A stretch of 64,000 bases of DNA, taken from the NCBI GenBank assembly GCA_019694515.1, contig JAIBBU010000005.1, positions 62,001-126,000 on the forward strand, given 5' to 3'. The notes beneath the pieces were generated by a model. It saw nothing but the letters and a program-made list of their open reading frames with translations. It made no database searches and had not been told where the DNA came from. The first letter of the stretch is position 1. Every line of letters starts with the position of its first letter. Below, piece after piece: positions 35,437-44,096 of the stretch. This stretch comes from Oligoflexia bacterium (GTDB lineage: Bacteria > Bdellovibrionota_C > UBA2361 > JBGSMV01). The position numbers and the translations under genes were made by a program.

Positions 35437-37263
35437 ATGTTCGGTCGAGTTGTTACGCCGTGCGTGGCGTGCTGTGTGCTCTTCGCAACTGCACTTTGGG
35501 CTCAGACCCCTGAAGTTGTCGCTAATCACTATATTATTCAAACGCTCCCCGTGACAGACGGGGCCGCGCTTTCAAGTTCCACCTATCAGACTCTCAGAGA
35601 TTTTCAAAACGCGAGACTGGTCGTACCGAATCACGCTGTCGCCAGCTACGTAAACGAGGGGCAGCGCCGCCCCTATGATCCAATTATGGCCGCTCTGGAC
35701 TGCGCGCAGATCCAGCGCGACTTAACTGTTCAGAGCTGCGAACCGGATCTCATCCGCTATTTCGACGCGCAGCCCAATGACCCGTATTTCGCACAGCAAT
35801 GGTCGTTAACCGACACCGAGCTGGGCAGTAATGCGGCGGCAGGGTGGGAATTCAACACCGGATCGCCTGATACAATCGTGGCCGTAATCGATTCCGGAAT
35901 CAATTTCTTACATCCCGATCTAACTCCGAGCTTGTACGTAAATCGCAATGAGCTGCCGCGCAATGGGAAGGATGATGATGGCAACGGCTACGTCGACGAT
36001 TTCATCGGTGCTAATACTTTTTATCATGACAATAACCCATGGGATTGCGACGGACACGGCTCACATGTCTCGGGCATTATCGCCGCACAGGGCAATAACG
36101 GCTTGGGCATCGCAGGCGTTAATTGGAACTCCAGGATTCTCATGGTCAGTCCTTCTGAATGCGGCGGCTTCGGCTTCGCCACCTCAGACTCGATTGCGGC
36201 CCTCGATTACCTCTATGATCTCAAGAAGAATCGCGGGGTGAATATCCGCTTCGTAAACGCTTCCTACGGAAGTTCGCTTTACAGCGCTGCGGAATTTGCG
36301 GCGATCAAGCGCTTAGCCAGTGTCGATATTGGTCTGATAGCCGCTGCGGGAAACGGGGGCTTTGACCAAGTCGGAGATAACCTGGATCTCAAGCCGCACT
36401 ATCCTGCCTCCTATGGGCTTGAGAACATCATCGCTGTTGCCAATTTCGGCCTCGATGGCGAACTTGATGACAGCTCAAACTTCGGCCCTCATTCGGTCGA
36501 TATTGCCGCTCCCGGAAATGAAATTTTAAGCACCGTAGCCGCCGTCGGCACACTCTACGAACAGTACGACTATAAATCGGGCACTTCGATGGCGGCGCCG
36601 CATGTTACCGGGGCATTGGCGCTGCTCGTTTCGCAACGCCCGCAGCTCTCCGTAAGCCAAGCCGCAGAGCTGCTGCGCCAGTCGGCTCGTCCGCGCGCAG
36701 CTCTAGCCGGTCTCGTGCGAAGCGCCGGGACATTAGATTTGGCGGCGCTCCTTAGCAGCCCAGATCCGCTCGATCAGTGTCCAGCTGACTCGGGGAAAAT
36801 GTGGCCGGGCAGCTGTGGATGCGGTGTGATTGAAAGCTATGCCGATTCCGATCTGGATAACACTCCCGACTGTATCGATGGGTGTCCCAATAGCAGGCAA
36901 AAGAGCGCACCTGGTATCTGCGGGTGCGGTTTCTCCGACTATGATTCGAATCGCAATGGCCAGCCGGATTGTTTTGAACTGAATCTCTCAAGCTTAACTC
37001 CGCCACCACCGGTAGTGGAGCTACGGGGCCGCCGAATCCTAGTGACTCTGGCGGCACATCCTGGCGCGAAGCTGATCTTGCATCTAAAGCCGCTTTCCGA
37101 TTCCGATGCCCGCCCCAGAACCGTGATAGTGACGGGGGAACAATATCTGAGTCCGCGGCTAAAGAAGGGCAGCCGCTGGCAAATTAGCTACATTTTCAAA
37201 CAAAGCAGCCCGTCGCGGCAGCAATCGCTTGAAAGTAAGCGGCTGCGAATCAAGATTCCCTAA
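35437..37263 (+). CDS. Secreted subtilisin-like serine protease (S8) with TSP3-like repeats
   Basis: A 608-residue protease. The signal peptide is MFGRVVTPCVACCVLFATAL, ending near WAQ. The catalytic triad is in VAVIDSGINFLHPDL (Asp), CDGHGSHVSGIIAAQGNNG (His) and YKSGTSMAAPHVTGALALL (Ser), with the oxyanion Asn region AAAGNGGF. The C-terminal part has two Cys- and Asp-rich modules (CPADSGKMWPGSCGCG; DSDLDNTPDCIDGCPN) like calcium-binding thrombospondin type 3 repeats, then a beta-rich tail. It probably works outside the cell and needs calcium. The ATG at 35437 gives the cleanest signal peptide; ATG 35395 is an alternative. Confidence 0.9.
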   Translation: MFGRVVTPCVACCVLFATALWAQTPEVVANHYIIQTLPVTDGAALSSSTYQTLRDFQNARLVVPNHAVASYVNEGQRRPYDPIMAALDCAQIQRDLTVQSCEPDLIRYFDAQPNDPYFAQQWSLTDTELGSNAAAGWEFNTGSPDTIVAVIDSGINFLHPDLTPSLYVNRNELPRNGKDDDGNGYVDDFIGANTFYHDNNPWDCDGHGSHVSGIIAAQGNNGLGIAGVNWNSRILMVSPSECGGFGFATSDSIAALDYLYDLKKNRGVNIRFVNASYGSSLYSAAEFAAIKRLASVDIGLIAAAGNGGFDQVGDNLDLKPHYPASYGLENIIAVANFGLDGELDDSSNFGPHSVDIAAPGNEILSTVAAVGTLYEQYDYKSGTSMAAPHVTGALALLVSQRPQLSVSQAAELLRQSARPRAALAGLVRSAGTLDLAALLSSPDPLDQCPADSGKMWPGSCGCGVIESYADSDLDNTPDCIDGCPNSRQKSAPGICGCGFSDYDSNRNGQPDCFELNLSSLTPPPPVVELRGRRILVTLAAHPGAKLILHLKPLSDSDARPRTVIVTGEQYLSPRLKKGSRWQISYIFKQSSPSRQQSLESKRLRIKIP

Positions 37264-37294
37264 GTACCCGGCATAGCGCATACTTGCTGCTCGA

Positions 37295-38095
37295 ATGAAA
37301 GAAGCGACGGCCTCTAAAACACATAAACCAGCGCACCTCAGCCGCAAGGAAGAGCAGCGTATCATCGGCCGAAATGCCTGCCACGCGGTCTTTGCCGCCC
37401 GGCCCGGTCAGATCAGAAAGGTTTACCTGCAAAAAGAATTGCGGGCAGAATTCGGGAAGCTGCTCGATCTGTGCGTCAAGACCAAGATCGGATTTAAGAT
37501 TGTGTCGGCTGAAGAGCTGCAGAAGATCTCGGCATCGGAGCATCACGAGGGCGTGTGTGTGGTCGCCGATCGACGCGATTTTCTGGACCAGCAGCAGATC
37601 TGCGAAGCATTAAAGAGCGATCTTCCCAAGATCTCGATTCTCATTCTGGACGGGGTCGAGAATCCCCACAACTTCGGCGCAATCGTAAGAACCGCTGCCT
37701 ATTTCGGCGCGGGTGCGGTACTGGTAGGGAGTGACTCGAGCTTGACGATCTCAAGCGCGGTCTATCGCACCTCGGAAGGAGGCTGCGAACACACACTCTT
37801 GGGCAAACTGAGCGATCTAAAGAAGTTCTTGGATTGGGCCCGTGAGCAAGGTTTTTCCGTATATGCCGCAGTTCCGCGCTCCGCCCTCCGGCTGGGCAGA
37901 TCACGGCTCGCCGCTAAATCGATCGTGCTACTAGGCGCTGAACGTGAAGGTCTGCCGGCGCGAACTGTAAGCATGGCTGACCGCACCATTTCGATTCCTG
38001 ACAGCGGCACGGCCGGAATTGACAGTTTGAATGTGGGGGTCGCTGCCTCAATTTTCCTTTGGGAACACGCGCGCGTGGGCGGGATTAAAGGTTAA
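37295..38095 (+). CDS. TrmH/RlmB-type 23S rRNA or tRNA 2'-O-methyltransferase (SPOUT)
   Basis: A 266-residue SPOUT methyltransferase. The N-terminal substrate-binding domain starts at IIGRNACHAVFAARPGQIRK (about 23-42), and the SpoU domain shows motif 1 (LILDGVENPHNFGAIVRTA), motif 2 (SIVLLGAEREGLPA) and motif 3 (IPDSGTAGIDSLNVGVAASI). It methylates 2'-hydroxyls of ribose in rRNA or tRNA with S-adenosylmethionine. The N-terminal domain makes RlmB-like activity likely, but TrmH-type paralogues with other targets exist, so I give no symbol. The Lys-rich N-terminal tail fits an RNA-binding extension. Confidence 0.85.
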   Translation: MKEATASKTHKPAHLSRKEEQRIIGRNACHAVFAARPGQIRKVYLQKELRAEFGKLLDLCVKTKIGFKIVSAEELQKISASEHHEGVCVVADRRDFLDQQQICEALKSDLPKISILILDGVENPHNFGAIVRTAAYFGAGAVLVGSDSSLTISSAVYRTSEGGCEHTLLGKLSDLKKFLDWAREQGFSVYAAVPRSALRLGRSRLAAKSIVLLGAEREGLPARTVSMADRTISIPDSGTAGIDSLNVGVAASIFLWEHARVGGIKG

Positions 38096-38109
38096 GGCGC
38101 GGCCAAGCT

Positions 38110-38952
38110 TCAATTACAATATTTGGCTTTTTCCGCCAACGCTGCGGGCATCCAGCTCCTAAGCTGCTCTACTCTGGTTTCATGACTGGGATGGGTAGAC
38201 ATAAATTGCAGCGGTTGCCCCGCAGCGGAAGCTTTCTCCATGCGCTCCCAGAAGCGCGGCGCTTCTTCGGGGTCGAAACAGGCGCGCGCCATATAGATTA
38301 GTCCCATATAATCGGCTTCGCTTTCGTGCTTTCGGGAAAACGGCAGAAGTATCCCAAACTGCGCTCCTAAGCCGAACGCTCCCATGACCGCGCGTCTGCG
38401 CTCCGGGTCCATTTCATTTACGGCCATGCCCAGCGCTAGCTGTCCGTACTGCGCCAGCTGTTCATGAGCCATGCGCTCAGCCCCGTGTCGCGCAATTGCG
38501 TGCGCAATTTCGTGTCCCAGCACTACCGCCAGTCCTGCGGCATCGTGAGCTACCGGCAGGATGCCAGTATATACAGCGACCTTTCCGCCGGGCAGACAGA
38601 AAGCATTAACCTGTTCGGAATCGATCACGGCGAACTGCCAATCGAAGCTCTCATTCTCCGTGGCGCGCGCGATGCGCTCGCCCACCGAACGCACCAAATC
38701 AACTTGGGGGCCGGCTTGAACCACCTGCGACTGCATCAACACCTGCTCATACGATTGCAGTCCCAACGCCATCTCAGTTTGAGGATCGATCCCTACAAGC
38801 TGTCTGCGGCCCGTCAATGGCACCTCTTCCTGATGGCTGAAATAATAAAAGAGCGCGAAGAGCGCAAAAAGAATGATCGGAAATAACTTAAAGCCGCGGC
38901 GGGGATAGGCCCCCCCGGAATACTGATCCTGATATGATCCAAAAATCGGCAT
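38110..38952 (-). CDS. M48 family zinc metalloprotease, membrane-anchored
   Basis: A 280-residue protein. A single membrane segment near residues 21-39 (LFPIILFALFALFYYFSH) is followed by an M48 domain with the zinc motif HEIAHAIARHGAERM and the third ligand region SRKHESEADYMGLIYMARAC. The C-terminal MSTHPSHETRVEQLRSWMP is typical of the BepA/LoiP-like peptidases that maintain outer-membrane proteins. The ATG at 38950-38952 overlaps the stop of the upstream E2 gene (TAATG), so the two are probably co-translated; I see no clear functional link between them. Confidence 0.88.
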   Translation of the reverse strand: MPIFGSYQDQYSGGAYPRRGFKLFPIILFALFALFYYFSHQEEVPLTGRRQLVGIDPQTEMALGLQSYEQVLMQSQVVQAGPQVDLVRSVGERIARATENESFDWQFAVIDSEQVNAFCLPGGKVAVYTGILPVAHDAAGLAVVLGHEIAHAIARHGAERMAHEQLAQYGQLALGMAVNEMDPERRRAVMGAFGLGAQFGILLPFSRKHESEADYMGLIYMARACFDPEEAPRFWERMEKASAAGQPLQFMSTHPSHETRVEQLRSWMPAALAEKAKYCN

Positions 38953-40106
38953 TACCAACTCTGCAATGATTGAGCAAAACTCGTCAAAAATTGATTGGCT
39001 TCGAAGCCATTCAATACCCGGTGGTCAATCGTAAGGGTAGCATAAATACATGGACGCACTATGAGCTGGTCGGCTTCATCAACCAGCACGCGCTTCTCTA
39101 GTTTGCCAATCCCCAGAATCGCCGACTGTGGCTGATTGATGATAATCGGAGTCGCGAACAAGCTGCCGCTAACGCCATGATTAGAGATTGTAAAGGTGCC
39201 GGATTGCAGCTCTTTGGGCTGAACCTGGTTACGGCGCGCACGCTCCGTTATATCAGTAAGCGCCTGCGCCGTGGCAGCTAGATCAAGCTTTTCCGCAGCG
39301 CTGATTACCGGCACTAAAAGCCCGCCATTATCTACCGCCACAGCTATTCCGATATTGCAGCTATCGAAGATCTCGAGCCCCTGGTCATGCCAGCGGCTAT
39401 TGGCTGCGGGGACCTTCTGAATAGCGGCGCAGGCTGCGCGCACAAAATAGGCCGTATAGGTAAGCTTAGCGCCCTGAGCCTCGAACGCCGCCCGATTCTT
39501 CTCGCGGTGAATTACTATTCGTGAAAGGTCAATTTCGAAGACCGAGGTCACATGCGGAGCAGTATGCAGCAGGCTCTGCACCATATGAGACGCAATCATC
39601 CGCCGCATCGGAGAATGCGGCTGCATGCGGGAGGGGAGGGCGGCCGCACTGGATGCACCGCGCTGTTCAATGAACGCCGTGACATCCTGATAGGTCAGGC
39701 GTCCACCGCGGCCCGTACCGTGGATTTGATCAGCGGACAGCCCGTGCTCGTTTAGCAACTTTCTCACAGCCGGGCTAAGGTCAGCCGTCGGATCGGCCGC
39801 AGCTTTGACGGCAGAAGGCAAGGGCGTGTCGCGCACAGCCGGACCTTCGATCAGCCCGGAAGCGCTCGGGGCAATCAACCCCAGAAGGTCTCCCGGTTGA
39901 AGCGCGGATCCCTCGGGAATCGCAATTCGTTCCAGCCGGCCGGCGGCGGGGGAGGCGATCTCTACACTGACCTTATCGGTGCTGATCTCTACCAATGGCT
40001 CGTGCTGTTTAACCAGTTCACCAGGCTGCTTAAGCCACCTGCCAACGATCGATTGGGTGCCTTCTTGCTGCTCAGCTGGAAATCGGATCTCAATTAAGTC
40101 ACTCAT
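38952..40106 (-). CDS. 2-oxo acid dehydrogenase E2 (dihydrolipoamide acyltransferase)
   Basis: A 384-residue E2 subunit. The single lipoyl domain (about 1-80) has the lipoylated Lys in VEISTDKVSVEIASPAAG, the subunit-binding domain (about 108-145) has SPAVRKLLNEHGLSADQIHG, and the catalytic domain follows. The active-site stretch reads TIDHRVLNGFEANQFL: the catalytic His is present, but Asn stands where most E2 proteins have Asp (HxxxDG). It transfers acyl groups from E1 to CoA. The fused E1 gene lies just upstream, and an E3 is not adjacent. Branched-chain or aromatic 2-oxo acids are likely substrates by inference. Confidence 0.88.
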   Translation of the reverse strand: MSDLIEIRFPAEQQEGTQSIVGRWLKQPGELVKQHEPLVEISTDKVSVEIASPAAGRLERIAIPEGSALQPGDLLGLIAPSASGLIEGPAVRDTPLPSAVKAAADPTADLSPAVRKLLNEHGLSADQIHGTGRGGRLTYQDVTAFIEQRGASSAAALPSRMQPHSPMRRMIASHMVQSLLHTAPHVTSVFEIDLSRIVIHREKNRAAFEAQGAKLTYTAYFVRAACAAIQKVPAANSRWHDQGLEIFDSCNIGIAVAVDNGGLLVPVISAAEKLDLAATAQALTDITERARRNQVQPKELQSGTFTISNHGVSGSLFATPIIINQPQSAILGIGKLEKRVLVDEADQLIVRPCIYATLTIDHRVLNGFEANQFLTSFAQSLQSW

Positions 40107-40111
40107 AGCAG

Positions 40112-42175
40112 TTAAAGCTCCAGAATGGCCGCCAGCCGCTGCATAATTTTTTCGACACTTGGAACCACCTGTTCCATTAGTGCAAGGTTATGCGGTATGG
40201 GCAAATCCTCTACCGCCAGCCGCTCGACCGGCGCATCCAAATTGAAGAAACTCTCCTGCGCCAGCACCGCGGCGATCTCGGCGCCAAATCCTGCCGTAAT
40301 CCCATCTTCGTGCACAATCAAGCAGCGCCGCGTCTTCTTTACCGATGCAAGCACAGTCTCCCGATCCCAGGGGGAAATAGAGCGCAGGTCCAGCACCTCG
40401 ACCTGCTCACCGAATTCCTCCGCCGCCGCCTCGCACCTCTCAACCATTGCTCCCCAGGTGATACAGCTCAGTGCGCTGCCCGGACGTACGATCTTGGCTT
40501 TACCCAGCGGCACCACATATTCATCGCCGGGGTAGGGGCGTCTAGACCAGGCATGGTCCAGCATGGCACGATGTTCAAAAAATATAGTCGGATTGTCACT
40601 TCGTAATGCCGAACGCAGCAGACCTACCGCGTCTTCGGCATTAGATGGCATCACCACCTGCCAGCCGATCGCATGCGCCCAAATTACCTCGTCGCTGACC
40701 GAGTGCCATGGATCACCGCACTTAAAATAACCTCCCGGCATCCGCACCACGATTGGTGCTGCAAATCGATTATTGGTGCGCCAGCGCATTGTTCCGCAAT
40801 TGTGCAGCTGCTCGGTTGCTGGATCCGCATACTTGCGGAATTGGATTTCTGCCACGGGCAGCAGACCCGCGATCGCCATCCCGACGGCACGGCCCACGAT
40901 ACCTTCTTCAGAGAGACTCGTATCGAAAACACGTTGCTCGCCGAAAGCCTCCTGCAATCCGAGAGTGGCCGCATGTACACCGCCTTTAGGCCCCACATCC
41001 TCCCCAAAAACCAGCATGCGCGGATTCGTCTTGAGCTCATGCTCCAAGGTACGCCGAATAGCGGTCACCATATTGATCCGGGTAGGCTCCGAGACCGGAG
41101 CAAGGGTACCCGCCTGCGCGAAAAAGCCAGCTCTGCGCACTCCCCCGCAGGCTGCCAATTCAGGCGACCCGTCCTCCCAGGTCTCGGAAAAGACATAGCG
41201 CTTAATACGGCTGCTATCGGGCTGCGGTCGCGCCAAGGCCTCTTCTAACCCTGCAGCTACGGCCTGTTCCACCTCTTTTTCGATCTTGGCCCACTCTGAT
41301 GGGGAGAGCCCCTGAGTCAGCACAAAGCTTTTTAGCTTGGGCAGAGGATCCATCGCACTTTCGGATTCCAGCGTGAGAGGGGACTTGTAGGCCTGCGTAT
41401 CCTGCCCCGAGTGGCCCGAGAGGCGCGGGACGGTGAGCCGCACTAGCGCCGGCCCCTTCCACTCCCGCACGTACGAAACCGCTGCGGTCAGGAGCGCGGA
41501 GCTCTGCTGTGGCTCGGTACCGTCACCATCAAAGATCTTGAGATTTTGAAAAGCGCCAAGATTTTTGGCGATATTTCCGCCTGGGGTCTGGAATGCGCTA
41601 GGCACTGAGATCCCGTAACCGTTGTCTTCGACGTAAAACAATAGCGGCAGCTTGAGCGTGGTGGCGATCGTAAGCGCCGACCAAAAACCGTTGGTCGCTA
41701 CGGAGGCTTCTCCGCCCAACACCACCGAGATCGAGCCTTGGCAAGCCTGCTCCTTTAGAACGCGTGCGCGATACAGGAGCGACTGCGCCCAGCCCGCGGC
41801 GGGGGTATATTGAGATCCCACATCTCCGGACATCGGCAGTACGATGGGACCAGATTCACGCGGCAAATTGCATACGACACCGATGTCTCTTCCATCGGAG
41901 AACCCGCCTGAGCGCATGAGCGGGCCGGCAAACGCGTCTGCGACGGAGAGCCCTAAGGTTAAGAGTAGAGGTCGCGACCGGTAATACGCACTAGCGGCAT
42001 CATGACGGTGATCAAGAAGGGCGCCCAAAATGATTTGGGACATGTCATGTCCACGAGCTGAAAATTGATAGAGCACCTTGCGTTCTGGCAGGAGCCGCTG
42101 CTCCTCAATGGCATCAATCGCTCTGGAGGTGAGAGTTAGTCGGACAATCCTGTGCCAATCAATTTCAGCAGCCAT
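40112..42175 (-). CDS. Fused E1 alpha-beta subunit of 2-oxo acid dehydrogenase
   Basis: A 687-residue ThDP-dependent enzyme with both E1 subunits in one chain. The alpha part (about 1-335) has RGHDMSQIILGALLDHRHDA and the ThDP site GGEASVATNGFWSALTI with EDNGYGISVPS. The beta part (about 355-687) has MLVFGEDVGPKGGVHAATLG, QRVFDTSLSEEGIVGRAVGM and FRKYADPATEQLHNCGTMRW. Together with the E2 gene downstream this forms a branched-chain-type 2-oxo acid dehydrogenase. ATG 42175 is chosen because the upstream extension to 42289 looks non-coding. Fused E1 chains exist in several bacterial groups. Confidence 0.87.
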   Translation of the reverse strand: MAAEIDWHRIVRLTLTSRAIDAIEEQRLLPERKVLYQFSARGHDMSQIILGALLDHRHDAASAYYRSRPLLLTLGLSVADAFAGPLMRSGGFSDGRDIGVVCNLPRESGPIVLPMSGDVGSQYTPAAGWAQSLLYRARVLKEQACQGSISVVLGGEASVATNGFWSALTIATTLKLPLLFYVEDNGYGISVPSAFQTPGGNIAKNLGAFQNLKIFDGDGTEPQQSSALLTAAVSYVREWKGPALVRLTVPRLSGHSGQDTQAYKSPLTLESESAMDPLPKLKSFVLTQGLSPSEWAKIEKEVEQAVAAGLEEALARPQPDSSRIKRYVFSETWEDGSPELAACGGVRRAGFFAQAGTLAPVSEPTRINMVTAIRRTLEHELKTNPRMLVFGEDVGPKGGVHAATLGLQEAFGEQRVFDTSLSEEGIVGRAVGMAIAGLLPVAEIQFRKYADPATEQLHNCGTMRWRTNNRFAAPIVVRMPGGYFKCGDPWHSVSDEVIWAHAIGWQVVMPSNAEDAVGLLRSALRSDNPTIFFEHRAMLDHAWSRRPYPGDEYVVPLGKAKIVRPGSALSCITWGAMVERCEAAAEEFGEQVEVLDLRSISPWDRETVLASVKKTRRCLIVHEDGITAGFGAEIAAVLAQESFFNLDAPVERLAVEDLPIPHNLALMEQVVPSVEKIMQRLAAILEL

Positions 42176-42339
42176 ACGGTAACCCCAATGCTTGCCATGT
42201 TTGGGAACGCATTGCAAAAGGGGATTTAGCTGATTTGACGCCCACTCCCACAAAACCATTTTATCTAATAGCTGGTACCGCTTTAGCAATTAAGCCGCCG
42301 TTTCTAAAGATTGTCTAAAATTCGCCGACCCTTAGAGGT

Positions 42340-42573
42340 ATGGCCAATTCGATCATTGCCGCAGGACTTTCTGGAATCAAAGCAGGGCTCGCCGCCGCGG
42401 CCGAGGATGCCGATCGGGCCAGTAAGGCCTTCCTTCCCGGCAATGAAAATGCAGATGAATTTGTAACGGCAGCCATCGGCCTTGAGCAGGACCAGAGGCA
42501 GGTACAAGCCTCAGCCAAAGTGGTCAAGGTTGGCGATAATTTGAATCAGGCGATTCTCGATATCCTGGCCTGA
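42340..42573 (+). CDS. Small protein with flagellar rod (FlgB/FlgC-type) end signatures
   Basis: A 77-residue, all-helical protein. The N-terminus (SIIAAGLSGIKAGLAAAAED) and the C-terminus (LEQDQRQVQASAKVVKVGDN, then LNQAILDILA) resemble the two terminal helices of flagellar rod and hook proteins, with the intervening domain missing. Similar short proteins are known in bacterial genomes as flagellar basal body rod C-terminal-domain proteins. No flagellar genes adjoin it; a FliK-like gene lies at 4355-6001. It diverges from the E1 gene. Its function is unknown. Confidence 0.6.
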   Translation: MANSIIAAGLSGIKAGLAAAAEDADRASKAFLPGNENADEFVTAAIGLEQDQRQVQASAKVVKVGDNLNQAILDILA

Positions 42574-42794
42574 AGCTCCTCACCTTTCAGAACACGCTGA
42601 AACCGATCCTGCCGGAAAGAAAGCGCTCGTCCGCAGGAAGCGGACCCCCGAAGGAAATAAATCCATAGCGCTTCCCTCTGTACTAGCGCGCCGCAGGCGT
42701 GATGACTGTTCTTACTTAGGGAGAAGCTGCGCCTCGCCGACTATGGAACTCCTAGATCCCCCCACCATCACGGCGATGACTTTTGGGCACCGCT

Positions 42795-43316
42795 TTAATG
42801 GCCAAGATGGGCCAGCGGGAGTGACGACGTAAGAAAGGCGACCACTGCAAAGGCTGCCAACAGCATTAACGCCGGCGCTGTCCACCATAGAAGCGTTCTG
42901 ATGATCCGGCGCCGCAGAGCGCGCAGATCTCCGGTCGGACTCTTCAGATAGGCCGACTCCGGGGCGATTTGCCCCAGCGGGATATTAGTCTCAATCACAT
43001 CAGAGCTAGCACCGCGCTCGGGATTCAATTCCCAACGGCTCCAAACCTTAACCCGGCGGCCATTGCTTAGGGTGTGGATCAATTCGCCTTCCCAGTATCC
43101 GCGTTCAAGCAGCTGCTGATTAATTTCTGGCAGCGGATCAGGAAATACGGTCGAAAGCAGAAGATGTGAAACGTTTCCGACGGCCTGCTCAGCTGCCCAC
43201 CCATAGCGGCGCTCCGCAGCGGTGTTCCAGGCTTTGATCTCCCCCTCCAAACCCCGCACAAAAACAGAGTTGGCAGAACGGTTCAGCCAGTCCTTTTGTA
43301 ATTCCCGCGCCTTCAT
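42795..43316 (-). CDS. PAS-domain protein with C-terminal membrane segment
   Basis: A 173-residue protein. The first 110 residues form a PAS domain (SANSVFVRGLEGEIKAWNTA; AERRYGWAAEQAVGNVSHLL; GYWEGELIHTLSNGRRVKVW). A basic stretch (LRALRRRIIRTLLWW) leads into one hydrophobic segment near 143-165. No kinase, cyclase or methyl-accepting domain follows, so it ends where a sensor would normally continue. It could be a stand-alone sensor or the remnant of a larger one. Confidence 0.6.
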   Translation of the reverse strand: MKARELQKDWLNRSANSVFVRGLEGEIKAWNTAAERRYGWAAEQAVGNVSHLLLSTVFPDPLPEINQQLLERGYWEGELIHTLSNGRRVKVWSRWELNPERGASSDVIETNIPLGQIAPESAYLKSPTGDLRALRRRIIRTLLWWTAPALMLLAAFAVVAFLTSSLPLAHLGH

Positions 43317-43497
43317 CGTTGTAGCTATTTATAAGATCTTGAGAGCTGAGTATACCGCTCTTTCGACTCGATATGAAATCCTAATATACCCCCATACCAG
43401 CCAAATCCGCGATCGGCTCGGCTGCGTTTCGGAACGCGGCTACTGCGGCAGCGCTCTAAGGCGCGGGCTGCGCAGGGCGGTGCAATTGAGGTAACGA

Positions 43498-43926
43498 CTA
43501 GAAAGGACGTGCTAGTTTCGGACCATTGTAAGGGTCCTCCGATCTGGCGGCGCTCTGGTCCTCGACGGCTTTCTTCTGCCGCTCGATCTCGTTCTTTTTC
43601 AGGGTGGCCTGAGCTTCGGCGCTCATCGGGGCAGAGCCCGGAGCAAAGCCAAAGCCCCGATTCAGGACAGGGGGCACAAACGGCTCCTTCGGTTTGGCCG
43701 CGTCTTCCTTTAATTGGGCCTCCTCGCCAAGCTCGTTGGCTGCCTCGAGCTCTTCTTCCCGTTCCTTGAGCTTTTTGGCTTTAAGCAGCTTGGCCTTCTT
43801 GGCCTGCTGCTGACGTGCAGCCTCCCGTCGACGGGCCGCGGCCTCCGATTCCAACCGGCGCCGACGCTCCTCCTCCATACGGCGCTTGCGCTGCTCTTCT
43901 AAGTATTTAGGATCCCAAAAGCTCAT
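43498..43926 (-). CDS. Highly charged coiled-coil protein of unknown function
   Basis: A 142-residue protein. Residues 8-75 are almost wholly Arg, Lys, Glu, Ala and Gln (RRRLESEAAARRREAARQQQ), predicting one long charged helix; the rest is Pro/Phe-containing and probably unstructured (PPVLNRGFGFAPGSAPMSAE). The ATG at 43924-43926 follows GGAG. An inverted repeat lies immediately upstream (43934-43971). I recognise no family; composition alone supports no function. Confidence 0.6.
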   Translation of the reverse strand: MSFWDPKYLEEQRKRRMEEERRRRLESEAAARRREAARQQQAKKAKLLKAKKLKEREEELEAANELGEEAQLKEDAAKPKEPFVPPVLNRGFGFAPGSAPMSAEAQATLKKNEIERQKKAVEDQSAARSEDPYNGPKLARPF

Positions 43927-43933
43927 GTTTAGG

Positions 43934-43971
43934 ACACTCCATTTAAGGCTATTACCCATGTTATGGAGTGT
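43934..43971. promoter_or_regulatory. Perfect 9-bp inverted repeat upstream of the charged-helix gene
   Basis: ACACTCCAT (43934-43942) and ATGGAGTGT (43963-43971) are exact inverted copies separated by 20 bp. The right arm extends into the leader of the gene starting at 43926. It could be an operator or a leader stem. Confidence 0.4.
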
Positions 43972-44060
43972 AAATCTAGCTGGTGCCATTGCACGATCTA
44001 GCCCCTGAGCGGCCCGTGGGAGCGCTTTTGGGTGCGGGGAGAATCGCTCTAGATTAACGC

Positions 44061-44096
44061 AAAATCCCGGAGGCTCTCGTTAGAGAACACTCCAGG
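44061..44096 (-). terminator. Candidate intrinsic terminator downstream of the small acidic gene
   Basis: On the minus strand CCTGGAG and CTCCGGG (complement of 44066-44072 and 44090-44096) pair with one U-G wobble, around an inner CTCT/AGAG stem. ATTTT follows. A second hairpin (44106-44136) of the same type lies between it and the gene end at 44161, also with one wobble that pairs only on the minus strand. Confidence 0.5.
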
